Shown here piece after piece: positions 25,255 to 34,089 of a stretch of DNA of 64,000 nucleotides. Where the stretch lies: contig NZ_VAJM01000003.1 in assembly GCF_005771675.1 (NCBI RefSeq), forward strand, positions 372,001-436,000, written 5' to 3'. The notes beneath the pieces were generated by a model. It was not told the origin of the DNA. It worked only from the letters and a program-made list of their open reading frames with translations, and searched no databases. The DNA is from Hymenobacter jeollabukensis. Its GTDB lineage: Bacteria; Bacteroidota; Bacteroidia; Cytophagales; Hymenobacteraceae. The stretch's first letter is position 1. Each line of letters opens with the position of its first letter. The translations under genes and the position numbers were made by a program.

Positions 25255-26775
25255 CTAGTTGTAGCCCGGGTTCTGGGTCAGAATCGGGTTGGTCTGGATT
25301 TCCTGCACCGGAATGGGGAACAGCAGATTGTTCTGGTTGATGCGGGTCGTGGCGTTTTTGCGGGCGAAGTAGGCGTTCATCACCGCAATGGCGCGGTCGG
25401 TGCGCACCAGGTCGAACCAGCGGTGGCCTTCGAAATTCAGCTCCAGGCGGCGTTCCAGCTCCAGGCGGGTGCGCAGGTCGGTGCTGCTGATGCTGCCGGG
25501 CAGGTCCACGGTGGCGTTGGCGGTATTCGTCGGCAGGTTGCGCGAGCGGCGAATCACTTGGTTCACGGCCGACAGCGCGGCGGCGTTCGGGCCGGTTTGC
25601 TCGTTCACGGCTTCGGCGTACATCAGCAGCACGTCGGCGTAGCGCAGCACAATCCAGTCGTTTTCGGCGTCGGTCGAGCTGGTGGGCGTGTCGATGTACT
25701 TGCGGGTGTAGTAGGACGTGGTGGCCGAGGCGCCGGCCGGCAGCACAAAGGAGGCGGCCGTGCGCACGTCGGCGGTGCCGCTGGCGTTGGCGGTGGTTAT
25801 CAAGTCGCTATCCACCACGTTGAACTGCTGCCCGGTGAAGTTGGCGCCGATAATGGAGCGGGTTTGCGTTTCGTTGTAGCCCGGCATAAACCAGGTCGTA
25901 AACGCGCTGCCCAGGCCCAGGGCGCCCTTGGTGTAGCGCACCGCAAACAGGATTTCGCTGTTCATCTCGTTGCTGGTGGCGAAGATGTTGGCGAAGACGG
26001 GCTGCAGGGAGAAGCGGTTGTCGCGGATAACCGAGTCCAGCTCGGTGGCGGCCGGCGCGTACTGCTTCTGGGTCAGAAACACCTTGCCCAGCATGCCCTG
26101 CGCGGCGCCTTTGGTCACGCGGCCCAGGTCGTTGCCGGTGCGTGTGGTGGGCAGCCACTTCTTGGCGAAGCGCAAATCCTCGATGATCTGCGTGTATACC
26201 TGCGCCTGCGGGGTGCGGCCGAACTGGTAGGCGTCGGGAATGGACTCGATTTCGCCCGTGACCAGCGGCACGTCGCCCCAGATGCGCACGGCGTTGAAGT
26301 ACGACAAGGCCCGAATGAAGCGCACCTCGCCGAAGTAGCGGTTGCGATTGGCGGCGGTCAGCTTCACGGTCTGGCCCCGGCTCAGGATGATGTTGCAGCG
26401 GGCAATGGTGCGGTAGGTCATCAGCCACTGGCTTTGCAGGCGCGGGTTGTCGCTGATGATGGAGAAGTCGTCAAACTCGTTGAGCCGCTCGCCCGAGGTC
26501 AGGGCCGTGCTGTTGTCCGACGGAATTTCGCCGAACACGAAGATGCCGCGGTTGTTGGCCGACGACTTGCCGTACTGGTCCTGCAGGGCCGAGTACGCGG
26601 CCGTCACCCCGCTCACAATGCTGAGCGAATCGGGGTAGCCCTCGGAGGACAGCAGGCGCGTGGGGTCGTCCAGGTCGATGAAGTCCTTGCTGCACGAAGT
26701 GGTGCCCAGCGACGCCAAACCCAGCAGCGCCGAAACGCTGAGGCCGGCCAGTATATTCTTGTAGTTGAAAGTCAT
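25255..26775 (-). CDS. SusD/RagB-family glycan-binding outer-membrane lipoprotein
   Basis: ATG 26775 (MTFNYKNILAGL) gives 506 residues with lipobox TTSC, so it is lipidated and surface-exposed. Sequence features of the TPR-rich SusD fold: GYPDSLSIVSGVTAAYSAL near the N-terminus, RYFGEVRFIRALSYFNAVRIWGDVPLVTGEI, the ENDWIVLRYADVLLMYAEAVNE block and ELNFEGHRWFDLVRTDRAI near the C-terminus. It forms the lid of the SusC channel encoded upstream and captures oligosaccharides for uptake. It follows susC with a 124-bp gap. Confidence 0.94.
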   Translation of the reverse strand: MTFNYKNILAGLSVSALLGLASLGTTSCSKDFIDLDDPTRLLSSEGYPDSLSIVSGVTAAYSALQDQYGKSSANNRGIFVFGEIPSDNSTALTSGERLNEFDDFSIISDNPRLQSQWLMTYRTIARCNIILSRGQTVKLTAANRNRYFGEVRFIRALSYFNAVRIWGDVPLVTGEIESIPDAYQFGRTPQAQVYTQIIEDLRFAKKWLPTTRTGNDLGRVTKGAAQGMLGKVFLTQKQYAPAATELDSVIRDNRFSLQPVFANIFATSNEMNSEILFAVRYTKGALGLGSAFTTWFMPGYNETQTRSIIGANFTGQQFNVVDSDLITTANASGTADVRTAASFVLPAGASATTSYYTRKYIDTPTSSTDAENDWIVLRYADVLLMYAEAVNEQTGPNAAALSAVNQVIRRSRNLPTNTANATVDLPGSISSTDLRTRLELERRLELNFEGHRWFDLVRTDRAIAVMNAYFARKNATTRINQNNLLFPIPVQEIQTNPILTQNPGYN

Positions 26776-26899
26776 GGTAGGGAAGGTTTTAGTGCTTGGT
26801 GGGTAGGGGTTGGTGCTTGGCCCGGTCTGAATCGGACTGAGCCGAATCGAATTTGGACGACCTAAGCACCAATCACCCGGCACGAAGCGCTAATTCAAA

Positions 26900-29800
26900 T
26901 TAGAAGCCCAGCTGCAAGCCCACGGTGAGGGTGCGGGCCATCGGGTACGAGCCCTGGTCGACGCCGTAGGTCGGCGTGGTGGAGTTGCCGTAGTTGTTGG
27001 CTTCCGGGTTGTAGCCGAAGTACTTCGTGAACGTATACAGGTTCTGAATGCTGGTATACACGCTGGCGCTCTGCAGCTTGGCCTTCTGAGCCAGGGTCGT
27101 CGGCACGTTGTAGCGCAAGGTCACGTTGCGGATGCGCAGGAACGAGGCGTCGTGGATGAAGTACGAGTTGAACTGCGTGCGCAGCGAGCCGGCGGTGGTG
27201 GCCAGCGGGGTCTTGCCGTCGCCCGGGTCCTCGGGGCTGCGCCAGCGCTTGGTCATGGCCTGGCGGGCGTTGGTACCGCCGGGCGCGTTGAAGGTGTACC
27301 GGTCGCCGCCGTAGAGGATGTCGTTGCCCTGCGAGCCTTGCAGCGTCACGGCCAGCGAAAAGGCCTTGTAGCCGAACGTGTTCTGCAGGCCGTAGGTGAA
27401 GTTCGGGAAGGGGTTGCCGATGACGCCGATGTCGCGGGTGTCAATCTTCCCGTCGCCGTTCACGTCCTTGAACTTGAAGTCGCCGGGCTTCACCACCGTG
27501 TTGCTGGCCGTCCACTTGGGGCTGCTGTCGATGTCGGCCTGGTCGCGGTAGATGCCCTCCTGCTGGTAGCCGTAGAACACGCCCAGCGGCTGGCCGGGCA
27601 CCACCCGAATGGAGCTAGTGTAGCCAAATACCGCGTCGAAGGTAATCTGCTCGTTCTGGCCGGCCAGCGACAGGACTTCGTTGCGGTTAAACGTAAGGTT
27701 GGCGGCGGTGCTCCAGGTGAAGTTGCCGGACACAATGTTGGCCGTGTTCAGCTGGAACTCCAGGCCGCGGTTGCGCACCTCGCCCACGTTGGCCAGCGCC
27801 CGCGACGAGAAGCCGAGCACGGCCGGGATGTTGCGGTTCAGCAGCAGGTCGGTGGTGTTGCGCTGGTAGGCGGCCACGGTCAGGTAGATCCGGTCGCGGA
27901 ACAGGCCCAGGTCGAAACCTGCGTCCACCTGCGTGTTGGTTTCCCAGCCCAGGTTGCGCTGCGATACGCCGTTGGGCGCGTAGCCGTAGAGGCGGGTGCC
28001 GGTGCCGGCGCCCAGCACGTAGTTGGCCGCTTCCTGGTAGCTGTTGTAGCCGTAGTCGCCGATGTTGTTGTTGCCGGTCACGCCGTAGGAGGCGCGCAGC
28101 TTCAGCTCCGAAATGGTGGGGAACTGCTTGATAAAGCTTTCCTCGGCCACGCGCCAGGCCAGCGCCACCGAGGGGAAGGTGGCGTAGCGGTTGTCGGGGC
28201 CGAAGCGCGACGACCCGTCGCGGCGCAGGGCCGCCGTCAGGATGTAGCGCTCCTTGAACGTGTAGTCGACGCGGCCGAACACCGAGGTCAGCGCGTTTTC
28301 GGTTTTGCTCAGGTTCGAGCCGAACGCCTGCCCGGCGGCCGTCGGGTACTCAATTTCGGCCGTGCCGTAGGTGCCGGTCTGGCCCAGCACGGTGCTGCCC
28401 TCGAAGCTGTTGTACTGGGCCGCGTAACCGGCCAGCACGGTCAGGCGGTGGTCCTGGCCGAAGGTGCGGTTGTAGGTGGCGGTATTTTCCCACACCCAGT
28501 TCATGTTCGTGCCGTTGATCTGGCGCGCGTCCACGTTGTTGAGCACCGGCGTGGAGAGGTTGGCCCCCTGGTTGCCGGCCGTGCCCAGCGTGGCCGGTAC
28601 GTAGATGTTGCGGCGGTTGTTGACCAGCTCGGCCCCGAAGTTGGTGCGCAGGTTCAGCCCTTTGAGCAGCTCATAATCGAGGAAGCCAATGCCCAGGGCC
28701 CGCACCACGTTCGAGCGGTCCTGGTAGAGGTCCAGCGGGGCCAGGGGGCTGAGCAGGTCGCCGGGGTTGGTGATGCCGCCGCGGGTGGCGGTGCGCAGGC
28801 CGGCGTAGTCGCCGTTGGCCAGGCGCGTAGGCACGATGGGGGGCATAATCAGCGCCGCCGTGATGGCGCCGGTTTCGCCGCCGGGGCCGCCGCCCGAGAT
28901 GTTGCCGCCGTTGTAGCTGCCCGAGGTGGGCACCACGTCGGTGCGGGTGAAGTTGGGCGCCAGGCTCAGGCCCAGTTTCAGCTTGTTGCTCAGCTGCGCG
29001 TCGTAGTTGGCGCGCAAGGAGAAACGCTCGAAGCCCGAGCCTTTCAGCGTGCCGGTTTGCTTGAAGTAGCCGCCCGACATGTAAAAGCGGTTTTTCTCGG
29101 TGCCGCCCGAGGCCGACAGTTGGTACTGCTGCTGCACGCCGGTGCGGAAAATCTCGTCCTGCCAGTCCGTGTCGGGCAAGCCGCCGGGGGTGTTCAGGTA
29201 GGTGGTCAGCTCGGCCCGGGGCGTGCTGTTGGCGTTGGCGTACGATTCGCGCAGGTACTCCACGAACTCGTCGCGGTTCATCAGGTCCACCTTCTTGGCT
29301 ACCTGCTGAATGCCGGTGTTGGCCTGGAAGTTGAAGCGCGTCTTGCCGTCGGTGCGCCCGCGCTTGGTCGTCACGATGACGATGCCGTTGCCGCCGCGCG
29401 AGCCGTAGATGGCCGAAGCCGCCGCGTCCTTCAGGATCTGAATCGACTGAATGTCGCCGGGCGGAATCTGGTAGTAGCTGTCGGGGGTGTTGAGCGGGTA
29501 GCCGTCGACCACGTACAGCGGGTTGTTGCCGGCCGTGATGGAGCCCAGCCCGCGCACCCGGATAACGGCGCCCTGGCCCGGCTCCCCGGAGGGCTCGGTA
29601 ATCTGCGCCCCGGCCACCAGGCCCACCAGCGCCTCCGAGGGCGAGGCCACCGGAATCAGCTCCACGTCCTTGGCCTGAATGGAAGCAATGGACGTGGCCA
29701 GCAGCTTCTTCTCCTGCGCGCCGTAGCCCACCACTACCACTTCGCTCAGCGTCTTGTTGTCGGGCTGGAGCGTGATGCTCAAGGCCTCGCGGCCGTTTAC

Positions 29801-30115
29801 CGGCACTTCCTGCGCCAGGTAACCGATAAAGCTGAAGACCAGCGTCGCGTCGCTGGGCGCGGTGATTTTGTAGCGGCCGTCGGGGTCGGTCTGGGTGCCG
29901 TTGGCGGTGCCCTTCACCACCACGTTGACGCCGGGAATGCCCTGGCCTTTTTCATCGACGACGCGGCCCGAAACGGTCCCGTCGGCAATGATGGTGGTGG
30001 GTGCAGCGCTGGGCGCGGCAGCCAAACTGGCCGTGGCCAGGGCCGCGGGCACCGGCAGCAGCACCAACGGCTTTACCAGCCAGCGCAAGGGAAATTGGAG
30101 TAGAGAACGAGGCAT
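26900..30115 (-). CDS. SusC/RagA-family TonB-dependent outer-membrane transporter
   Basis: ATG 30115 (MPRSLLQFPLRW) gives 1071 residues with a signal peptide. An N-terminal carboxypeptidase-like beta domain (VSGRVVDEKGQGIPGVNVVVKG) precedes the plug (LSEVVVVGYGAQEKKLLATSI, ILKDAAASAIYGSRGGNGIVIVTTKRG) and a 22-strand barrel ending MARTLTVGLQLGF. It is the first gene of the long minus-strand unit and imports oligosaccharides together with SusD. The frame reads upstream for another 87 codons, but these lie in the promoter region and lack a signal peptide. A LacI-type operator sits 324 bp upstream. Confidence 0.95.
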   Translation of the reverse strand: MPRSLLQFPLRWLVKPLVLLPVPAALATASLAAAPSAAPTTIIADGTVSGRVVDEKGQGIPGVNVVVKGTANGTQTDPDGRYKITAPSDATLVFSFIGYLAQEVPVNGREALSITLQPDNKTLSEVVVVGYGAQEKKLLATSIASIQAKDVELIPVASPSEALVGLVAGAQITEPSGEPGQGAVIRVRGLGSITAGNNPLYVVDGYPLNTPDSYYQIPPGDIQSIQILKDAAASAIYGSRGGNGIVIVTTKRGRTDGKTRFNFQANTGIQQVAKKVDLMNRDEFVEYLRESYANANSTPRAELTTYLNTPGGLPDTDWQDEIFRTGVQQQYQLSASGGTEKNRFYMSGGYFKQTGTLKGSGFERFSLRANYDAQLSNKLKLGLSLAPNFTRTDVVPTSGSYNGGNISGGGPGGETGAITAALIMPPIVPTRLANGDYAGLRTATRGGITNPGDLLSPLAPLDLYQDRSNVVRALGIGFLDYELLKGLNLRTNFGAELVNNRRNIYVPATLGTAGNQGANLSTPVLNNVDARQINGTNMNWVWENTATYNRTFGQDHRLTVLAGYAAQYNSFEGSTVLGQTGTYGTAEIEYPTAAGQAFGSNLSKTENALTSVFGRVDYTFKERYILTAALRRDGSSRFGPDNRYATFPSVALAWRVAEESFIKQFPTISELKLRASYGVTGNNNIGDYGYNSYQEAANYVLGAGTGTRLYGYAPNGVSQRNLGWETNTQVDAGFDLGLFRDRIYLTVAAYQRNTTDLLLNRNIPAVLGFSSRALANVGEVRNRGLEFQLNTANIVSGNFTWSTAANLTFNRNEVLSLAGQNEQITFDAVFGYTSSIRVVPGQPLGVFYGYQQEGIYRDQADIDSSPKWTASNTVVKPGDFKFKDVNGDGKIDTRDIGVIGNPFPNFTYGLQNTFGYKAFSLAVTLQGSQGNDILYGGDRYTFNAPGGTNARQAMTKRWRSPEDPGDGKTPLATTAGSLRTQFNSYFIHDASFLRIRNVTLRYNVPTTLAQKAKLQSASVYTSIQNLYTFTKYFGYNPEANNYGNSTTPTYGVDQGSYPMARTLTVGLQLGF

Positions 30116-30728
30116 GCGGAGTGAGTGGGAATAAAGGTGTGTGCTAGGGAAAGTGGCCGGCGTGGGGCACTGACGATGCCGGGCTATGGGACCGAGCCGG
30201 AATGAATACCGGGCAGGCTGCACGGCCCGGCTGCCGGCCGGATAAAGAGGGGCGTGGGTTGGGGTGAGTAGGCACTCAACACGGCTCCGGTCAGGACTTT
30301 GGCGCCGAAGCGGGGCGGACCGGAAGCGAGGGTGACAAAGGGTGGATTTCTGTCGTTTTGAAGCGCCTGAGCGCATTTGACAGAACTAAGTACAGCATAC
30401 TTGCAGGCCGCTGACCCTTTGCTCGTTGGGTTTATTTACGGAAACGTTTTCGATAAAAACGCCGCAACTAGGCTCGAAACGGGTGTAAAACCAGCCTTGG
30501 TTGGGTGCAAATCGGGTTGTGTAAGTAAGCAGTTACTCCGGCTGGCTACAGCGCTGCCGGCCGCCGCCGCTGCGCTTAAGTCCATCAGCCATAAGCCGCT
30601 GCGCAAACGGCCGCTACTGGCCCAAAACGCGCGAAGCTGCGTGTAAACCCCTATCTTCACCGGCCGCCTGCCCGGCAACGACGAGGTTGCCGGCTGCTTT
30701 CCACTTCTTGCCTGCCTTTCGCCCGCGG
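30116..30728. other. 613-bp divergent regulatory region between susC and lacI
   Basis: Two divergent genes share this stretch. It holds one strong LacI-type operator (30439-30452). A weak -7 candidate TATCTTCA at 30652-30659 may serve the lacI gene. Short open frames inside show no protein-like features. Confidence 0.6.
30439..30452. promoter_or_regulatory. LacI/PurR-type operator
   Basis: CGGAAACGTTTTCG is palindromic around a central CG except at one symmetric position, matching the general LacI-family pattern GnAAnCGnTTnC. It lies between the divergent susC and lacI genes, as expected for autoregulation plus control of the locus. Confidence 0.7.
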
Positions 30729-31757
30729 ATGCCTTCCAAGCCCCTGCAACGTACCAATCTCAAACAACTGGCCCAGGAGCTGGGTCTCTCCATTTCCACC
30801 GTTTCGCGGGCCCTCAACGACAGCTACGAAATAGCCGCCGACACCAAAGAGCGCGTGCGGCAAAAGGCGCAGGAACTCGGCTACGAGCCCAACCCTTACG
30901 CCAGCGGCCTGCGCAGCCGCAAAAGCAAAACCATCGGGCTGGTCATTCCCGAAGTGGCCAACAACTTCTTCTCCCTGGCCATCGACGGGGTGGAGGAAAT
31001 TGCGCGGGCCAACGACTACCACGTGCTCATCTACCTCACCCACGAGAGCCACGAGCGGGAAGCCACCATCATTCAGCACCTGGCCGGCGGGCGCGTCGAC
31101 GGCATTCTGATGTCGGTGGCCAGCGAGAGCCCCGACGCCAGCCACCTCGCCACCCTGGTGGAAAGCAACGTGCCGCTGGTGTTTTTCGACCGGGTGGGGG
31201 AGGGCATTGCCACCGCCCGCGTCACCACCGACGACTACGCCAGCGGCTACCGCGCCACCGAGCACCTCATCGAGCAGGGCTGCCGCCGCGTGGCCTACCT
31301 GCTCATTTCCGACACGCTCTCCATCGGGCAGAAGCGCATGGAAGGCTACCGCGCCGCCCTGCAGGCCCACGGCCTGCCCACCGACGCATCCCTCATCGTG
31401 CCCGGCACCCTCGACCGCGACCAGAACACCCGGCGCATCCGCGAGCTGCTGGAGCAGGACCCGGCCATCGACGGCATCTTTGCCTCCGTCGAGACGCTGG
31501 CCATCAGCAGCTACGAGGCCTGCCAGCAGCTGGGCCGGCGCGTGCCCGAAGAGGTGAAAATCATCAGCTTCTCCAACCTGGCCACCGCCGCCTACCTCAA
31601 CCCACCGCTGACCACCATCCGGCAGCCGGCCTACGAAATGGGCAAAAAGGCGGCGGAAATCCTCTTCCGCGCCATCAGCAAAAACCGCCCGGTCCTGCCC
31701 ACTCAAAGCGCCGAGCTGCAGTCGACGCTGGTGGTGCGCCGCTCCACGGGCGGATAA
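30729..31757 (+). CDS. LacI-family transcriptional regulator divergent from the polysaccharide locus
   Basis: ATG 30729 (MPSKPLQRTNLKQL) gives 342 residues; the earlier in-frame start at 30687 adds a non-conserved stretch. The helix-turn-helix is TNLKQLAQELGLSISTVSRALND and the hinge helix is ASGLRSRKSK; these are followed by the two-lobed sugar-binding domain (TIGLVIPEVANNFFSLAIDGV ... PPLTTIRQPAYEMGKKAAEIL). It is divergent from susC across a region with a matching operator, so it is the best candidate for master regulator of the locus. Confidence 0.92.
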   Translation: MPSKPLQRTNLKQLAQELGLSISTVSRALNDSYEIAADTKERVRQKAQELGYEPNPYASGLRSRKSKTIGLVIPEVANNFFSLAIDGVEEIARANDYHVLIYLTHESHEREATIIQHLAGGRVDGILMSVASESPDASHLATLVESNVPLVFFDRVGEGIATARVTTDDYASGYRATEHLIEQGCRRVAYLLISDTLSIGQKRMEGYRAALQAHGLPTDASLIVPGTLDRDQNTRRIRELLEQDPAIDGIFASVETLAISSYEACQQLGRRVPEEVKIISFSNLATAAYLNPPLTTIRQPAYEMGKKAAEILFRAISKNRPVLPTQSAELQSTLVVRRSTGG

Positions 31758-31785
31758 GGGCGCGGGGCCATGCTCCTGAAAAGCG

Positions 31786-31822
31786 AAACCGCCGGCTGAT
31801 ACTTTCAGCCGGCGGTTTTCTT
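31786..31822 (+). terminator. Terminator after the divergent lacI gene
   Basis: AAACCGCCGGCTGA and TCAGCCGGCGGTTT form a 14-bp perfect stem with a 5-nt loop followed by TTCTT. Confidence 0.85.
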
Positions 31823-31905
31823 ATGACGAGCAGCTGATCGGCGCCAGGGCCTGTGCCCGGGGCCCGATCAGCCCTAGCCCGCACCTGATGCTTTCGGGCG
31901 CCGTC

Positions 31906-32832
31906 TCAGGGCTGATCGGGTGCGGGCGCCTCGCCGAGGCGCTGCCGCAGCTGCGCTACTTCGTCTTCTAGGGCCAGGGTGCGGAAGCGGATTTTGGCCT
32001 CCAGGTCCAGCCGGGCGCGTTCCAGCTCGTCTTCGCGTTGGCGCAGGGCCTGCTCGGTCTGCTTCTGGGCGTGAATGTCGGTGCAGGAGCCGAACCACTG
32101 CTGCACCCGGCCCGCGGCGTCGAGCAGGGGCTGGGCCCGCCCGATAAACCAGCGGTACTGGCCGTCGTGGCGGTGCAGGCGGTACTCGATTTCGTAGGGC
32201 ACGGCGTCGCGCACCGATTCCGTCCAGCGGGCCAGGCAGCGCGCCAGGTCGTCGGGGTGCAGCACGTCCTGCCAGCCCGAGGCCAGGGCTTGGTCGGGCG
32301 TCTGGCCGGTGTAGTGCAGCCAGCCGGGGTTGAAGTAGGTCACCGCGCCGTCGGGCTGGGCAATCCAGAGCATACCGGGCGCCAGTTCCACCAGCTGCTG
32401 CAGCTCTAGCTGGCGTTGCTGGTGCCGGAGCGCCTCGGTCTGCAGCTCGGTGATGTCTTTGGTGATGCCCTGAAAGCGCAGCGCCTGGGTGCGGGCCGCG
32501 TCGAACACGGCCAGGCCGGTGGTGCGTACCCAGCGCACCTGCCCGTCGGGCAGCAGCACGCGGTATTCCACCGAGAGGCGGCCGGTGCCGCTCGGGTCCA
32601 GGGCCTGGGTGAGCTGTTGCTCCACCCGGGCACGGTCGTCGGGGTGGGAGGCGCCCAGCACGTCGGCCAGGGCCACGTCGGCGTCGGGGAGCAGGCCGAA
32701 GAGGTGCTTGCAGCGGGCCGAGCAGGTGAAGCGGCGGGCGGGCAGATCCATTTCCCACACGCCGATGCCGGCGGCATCCAGCGCCGCGTCGATGCGTTCC
32801 GGGGTCAGGGCAGAGCCGAGAGAGGCAGGCAT
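31906..32832 (-). CDS. Stand-alone tandem PAS-domain protein
   Basis: A 308-residue cytoplasmic protein with two PAS/PAC units: residues about 12-130 (IGVWEMDLPARRFTCSARC ... RFQGITKDITE) and about 145-265 (APGMLWIAQPDGAVTYFNPG ... WFGSCTDIHAQK), the second followed by a coiled coil (QKQTEQALRQREDELERARLDLEAKI). No kinase, cyclase or DNA-binding domain follows. It may sense a ligand or redox state and act through partner proteins, or be a kinase that lost its catalytic part. It is 25 bp from the small unknown gene upstream, which it follows in the same direction. Confidence 0.8.
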   Translation of the reverse strand: MPASLGSALTPERIDAALDAAGIGVWEMDLPARRFTCSARCKHLFGLLPDADVALADVLGASHPDDRARVEQQLTQALDPSGTGRLSVEYRVLLPDGQVRWVRTTGLAVFDAARTQALRFQGITKDITELQTEALRHQQRQLELQQLVELAPGMLWIAQPDGAVTYFNPGWLHYTGQTPDQALASGWQDVLHPDDLARCLARWTESVRDAVPYEIEYRLHRHDGQYRWFIGRAQPLLDAAGRVQQWFGSCTDIHAQKQTEQALRQREDELERARLDLEAKIRFRTLALEDEVAQLRQRLGEAPAPDQP

Positions 32833-32857
32833 GGGTGCTTGCGTAATGGGTGCGAGG

Positions 32858-33223
32858 TTAGGGGTGGGTGAGCTGCAGCTCCAGGCCCGACTGGAAGTAC
32901 AGTACCATCTGCCGCACGCTCCCGTCGGGCGAGCGGCGCAGGCGCGTAATCAGGGCCTGGGCCGAGCCGTCGGGCAGGTGCAGTACCAAAAAAGGCTGCC
33001 CCAGCTGGGCGTGGCGCTGCAAGTGCCAGGTGCCGCTGAGGGGCGGCGAGTCGTTGCTTTGCAGCCGCAGCGTATCGGCGTCGAGGTGCAAGTGCGTAGC
33101 TTCGCCCCACAATGGCTCGGCGGCCGGGGCCGCGCGCAGCTGTACGATGCGCCAGGGGCCGAGCAGCTGCGTAGCCGCCAGCGCCGGTAGATTTACGTCG
33201 TACAACGAGGTCAGATCAGTCAC
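32858..33223 (-). CDS. Unknown 121-residue protein
   Basis: The frame begins with GTG at 33223; no ATG lies upstream in frame before a stop. The sequence (LLGPWRIVQLRA, HLHLDADTLRLQSNDSPPLSGTWHL, MVLYFQSGLELQLTHP) looks like alternating beta strands, as in small lipocalin-like or beta-barrel cytoplasmic proteins. There is no signal peptide or membrane segment. It is probably cotranscribed with the PAS protein 25 bp downstream. I do not recognise the family. Confidence 0.55.
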   Translation of the reverse strand: MTDLTSLYDVNLPALAATQLLGPWRIVQLRAAPAAEPLWGEATHLHLDADTLRLQSNDSPPLSGTWHLQRHAQLGQPFLVLHLPDGSAQALITRLRRSPDGSVRQMVLYFQSGLELQLTHP

Positions 33224-33345
33224 GGATAGCCAGCGGGTAAGAGGTCAAATGAATACTCATTAGAATGCAAGCGTACCGTTTTATTCTGGCCAGGGTGGGC
33301 CTTTTTGCGTAAACACAGGAATTTTCCACCCAAGCCGTACTTGTC

Positions 33346-33852
33346 ATGAGCCCAACCGAAGGTGACCCCACCCCTGAGCCAGCAGTACCGTCCGATGCCG
33401 CCTCGGAAAACTCCGATTACGCAGTGGAGCCTCCGGCGGAGGATTTGGGTATGACAAAAATAGAGAAAAGTATTACACAAATCGTGGAGGAGACGCCGCC
33501 CGAGCAGCCCGGCGACGCGGCTGTGGTGGAAGTGCCCCTGGGACACGGCCGCCGCCCCGGCCGGCCGCCGCGCACCACCGAGGCACCCGTCACGTGGTCG
33601 GTGCGCGGGGTGAGCCGCGACACGCGGGCCAGCTTCGAGCGCGGCGCGGCCCGCGCGGGCAAGACGCTGGGCCAGTACCTGAACGAAGACGTGCGCCGCC
33701 TGGTGGAGCAGCAGCTGGCCGAAAGCAGCCCGCCGGCCACCCTGCAGTCCGAAATCCAGTACCTGCGCCAGCTGGTCGAAAACCTGACCACCATGATCGG
33801 GGCCGCCCCGCCCGCCCCGGCCCGGGGCGAGGAACCGCCCACCGCCGATTAA
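33346..33852 (+). CDS. Putative DNA-binding protein: AT-hook plus ribbon-helix-helix
   Basis: A 168-residue acidic-tailed protein. Residues 1-65 are Pro/Glu/Asp-rich and disordered-looking. RRPGRPPR (69-76) matches the AT-hook minor-groove-binding core (RGRP/PGRP). Residues 82-124 (VTWSVRGVSRDTRASFERGAARAGKTLGQYLNEDVRRLVE) have the order strand, helix, turn, helix expected of a ribbon-helix-helix dimer, as in CopG/Arc regulators. A coiled-coil segment (LQSEIQYLRQLVENLTTM) follows. Domain naming is my inference. It could be a nucleoid-associated or partition-like regulator. Confidence 0.6.
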   Translation: MSPTEGDPTPEPAVPSDAASENSDYAVEPPAEDLGMTKIEKSITQIVEETPPEQPGDAAVVEVPLGHGRRPGRPPRTTEAPVTWSVRGVSRDTRASFERGAARAGKTLGQYLNEDVRRLVEQQLAESSPPATLQSEIQYLRQLVENLTTMIGAAPPAPARGEEPPTAD

Positions 33853-34056
33853 ACCAGGCCAGAGCAGCCGATACCATATTCGCCGGATCGGACGTAGCCT
33901 GCGCAGGCTACCAGAAGTGGCCCTGCTGGCACCTGCTGAGTTAAATCGGACTTGGCTGTTGGCAGGTTACGACACGGTTAATTCGGCACGGCTTCCGGAC
34001 GTCAGAAGTACACGATACGGTAGCCCAAGGGTAATACTTTGCTAAAGTGCGGCGGG

Positions 34057-34064
34057 TAGTTTTG
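34057..34064 (+). promoter_or_regulatory. -7 promoter box for the second susC
   Basis: TAGTTTTG matches the Bacteroidota TAnnTTTG box exactly, 25 bp before ATG 34090. A TTTG at 34038-34041 is nearby, but its 15-bp spacing is shorter than usual. Confidence 0.55.
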
Positions 34065-34089
34065 CGGCTGACAACAACTACCCCAACCC

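Noticed and set aside
27152-30103. A 983-residue open frame antisense to the first susC
   Set aside because: Val/Gly/Ala/His-rich with no domain, exactly opposite a clear TonB-dependent transporter gene.
30377-30646. An 89-residue open frame in the susC-lacI divergent region
   Set aside because: It spans the LacI operator, has no recognisable start context or domain, and fits non-coding regulatory DNA better.
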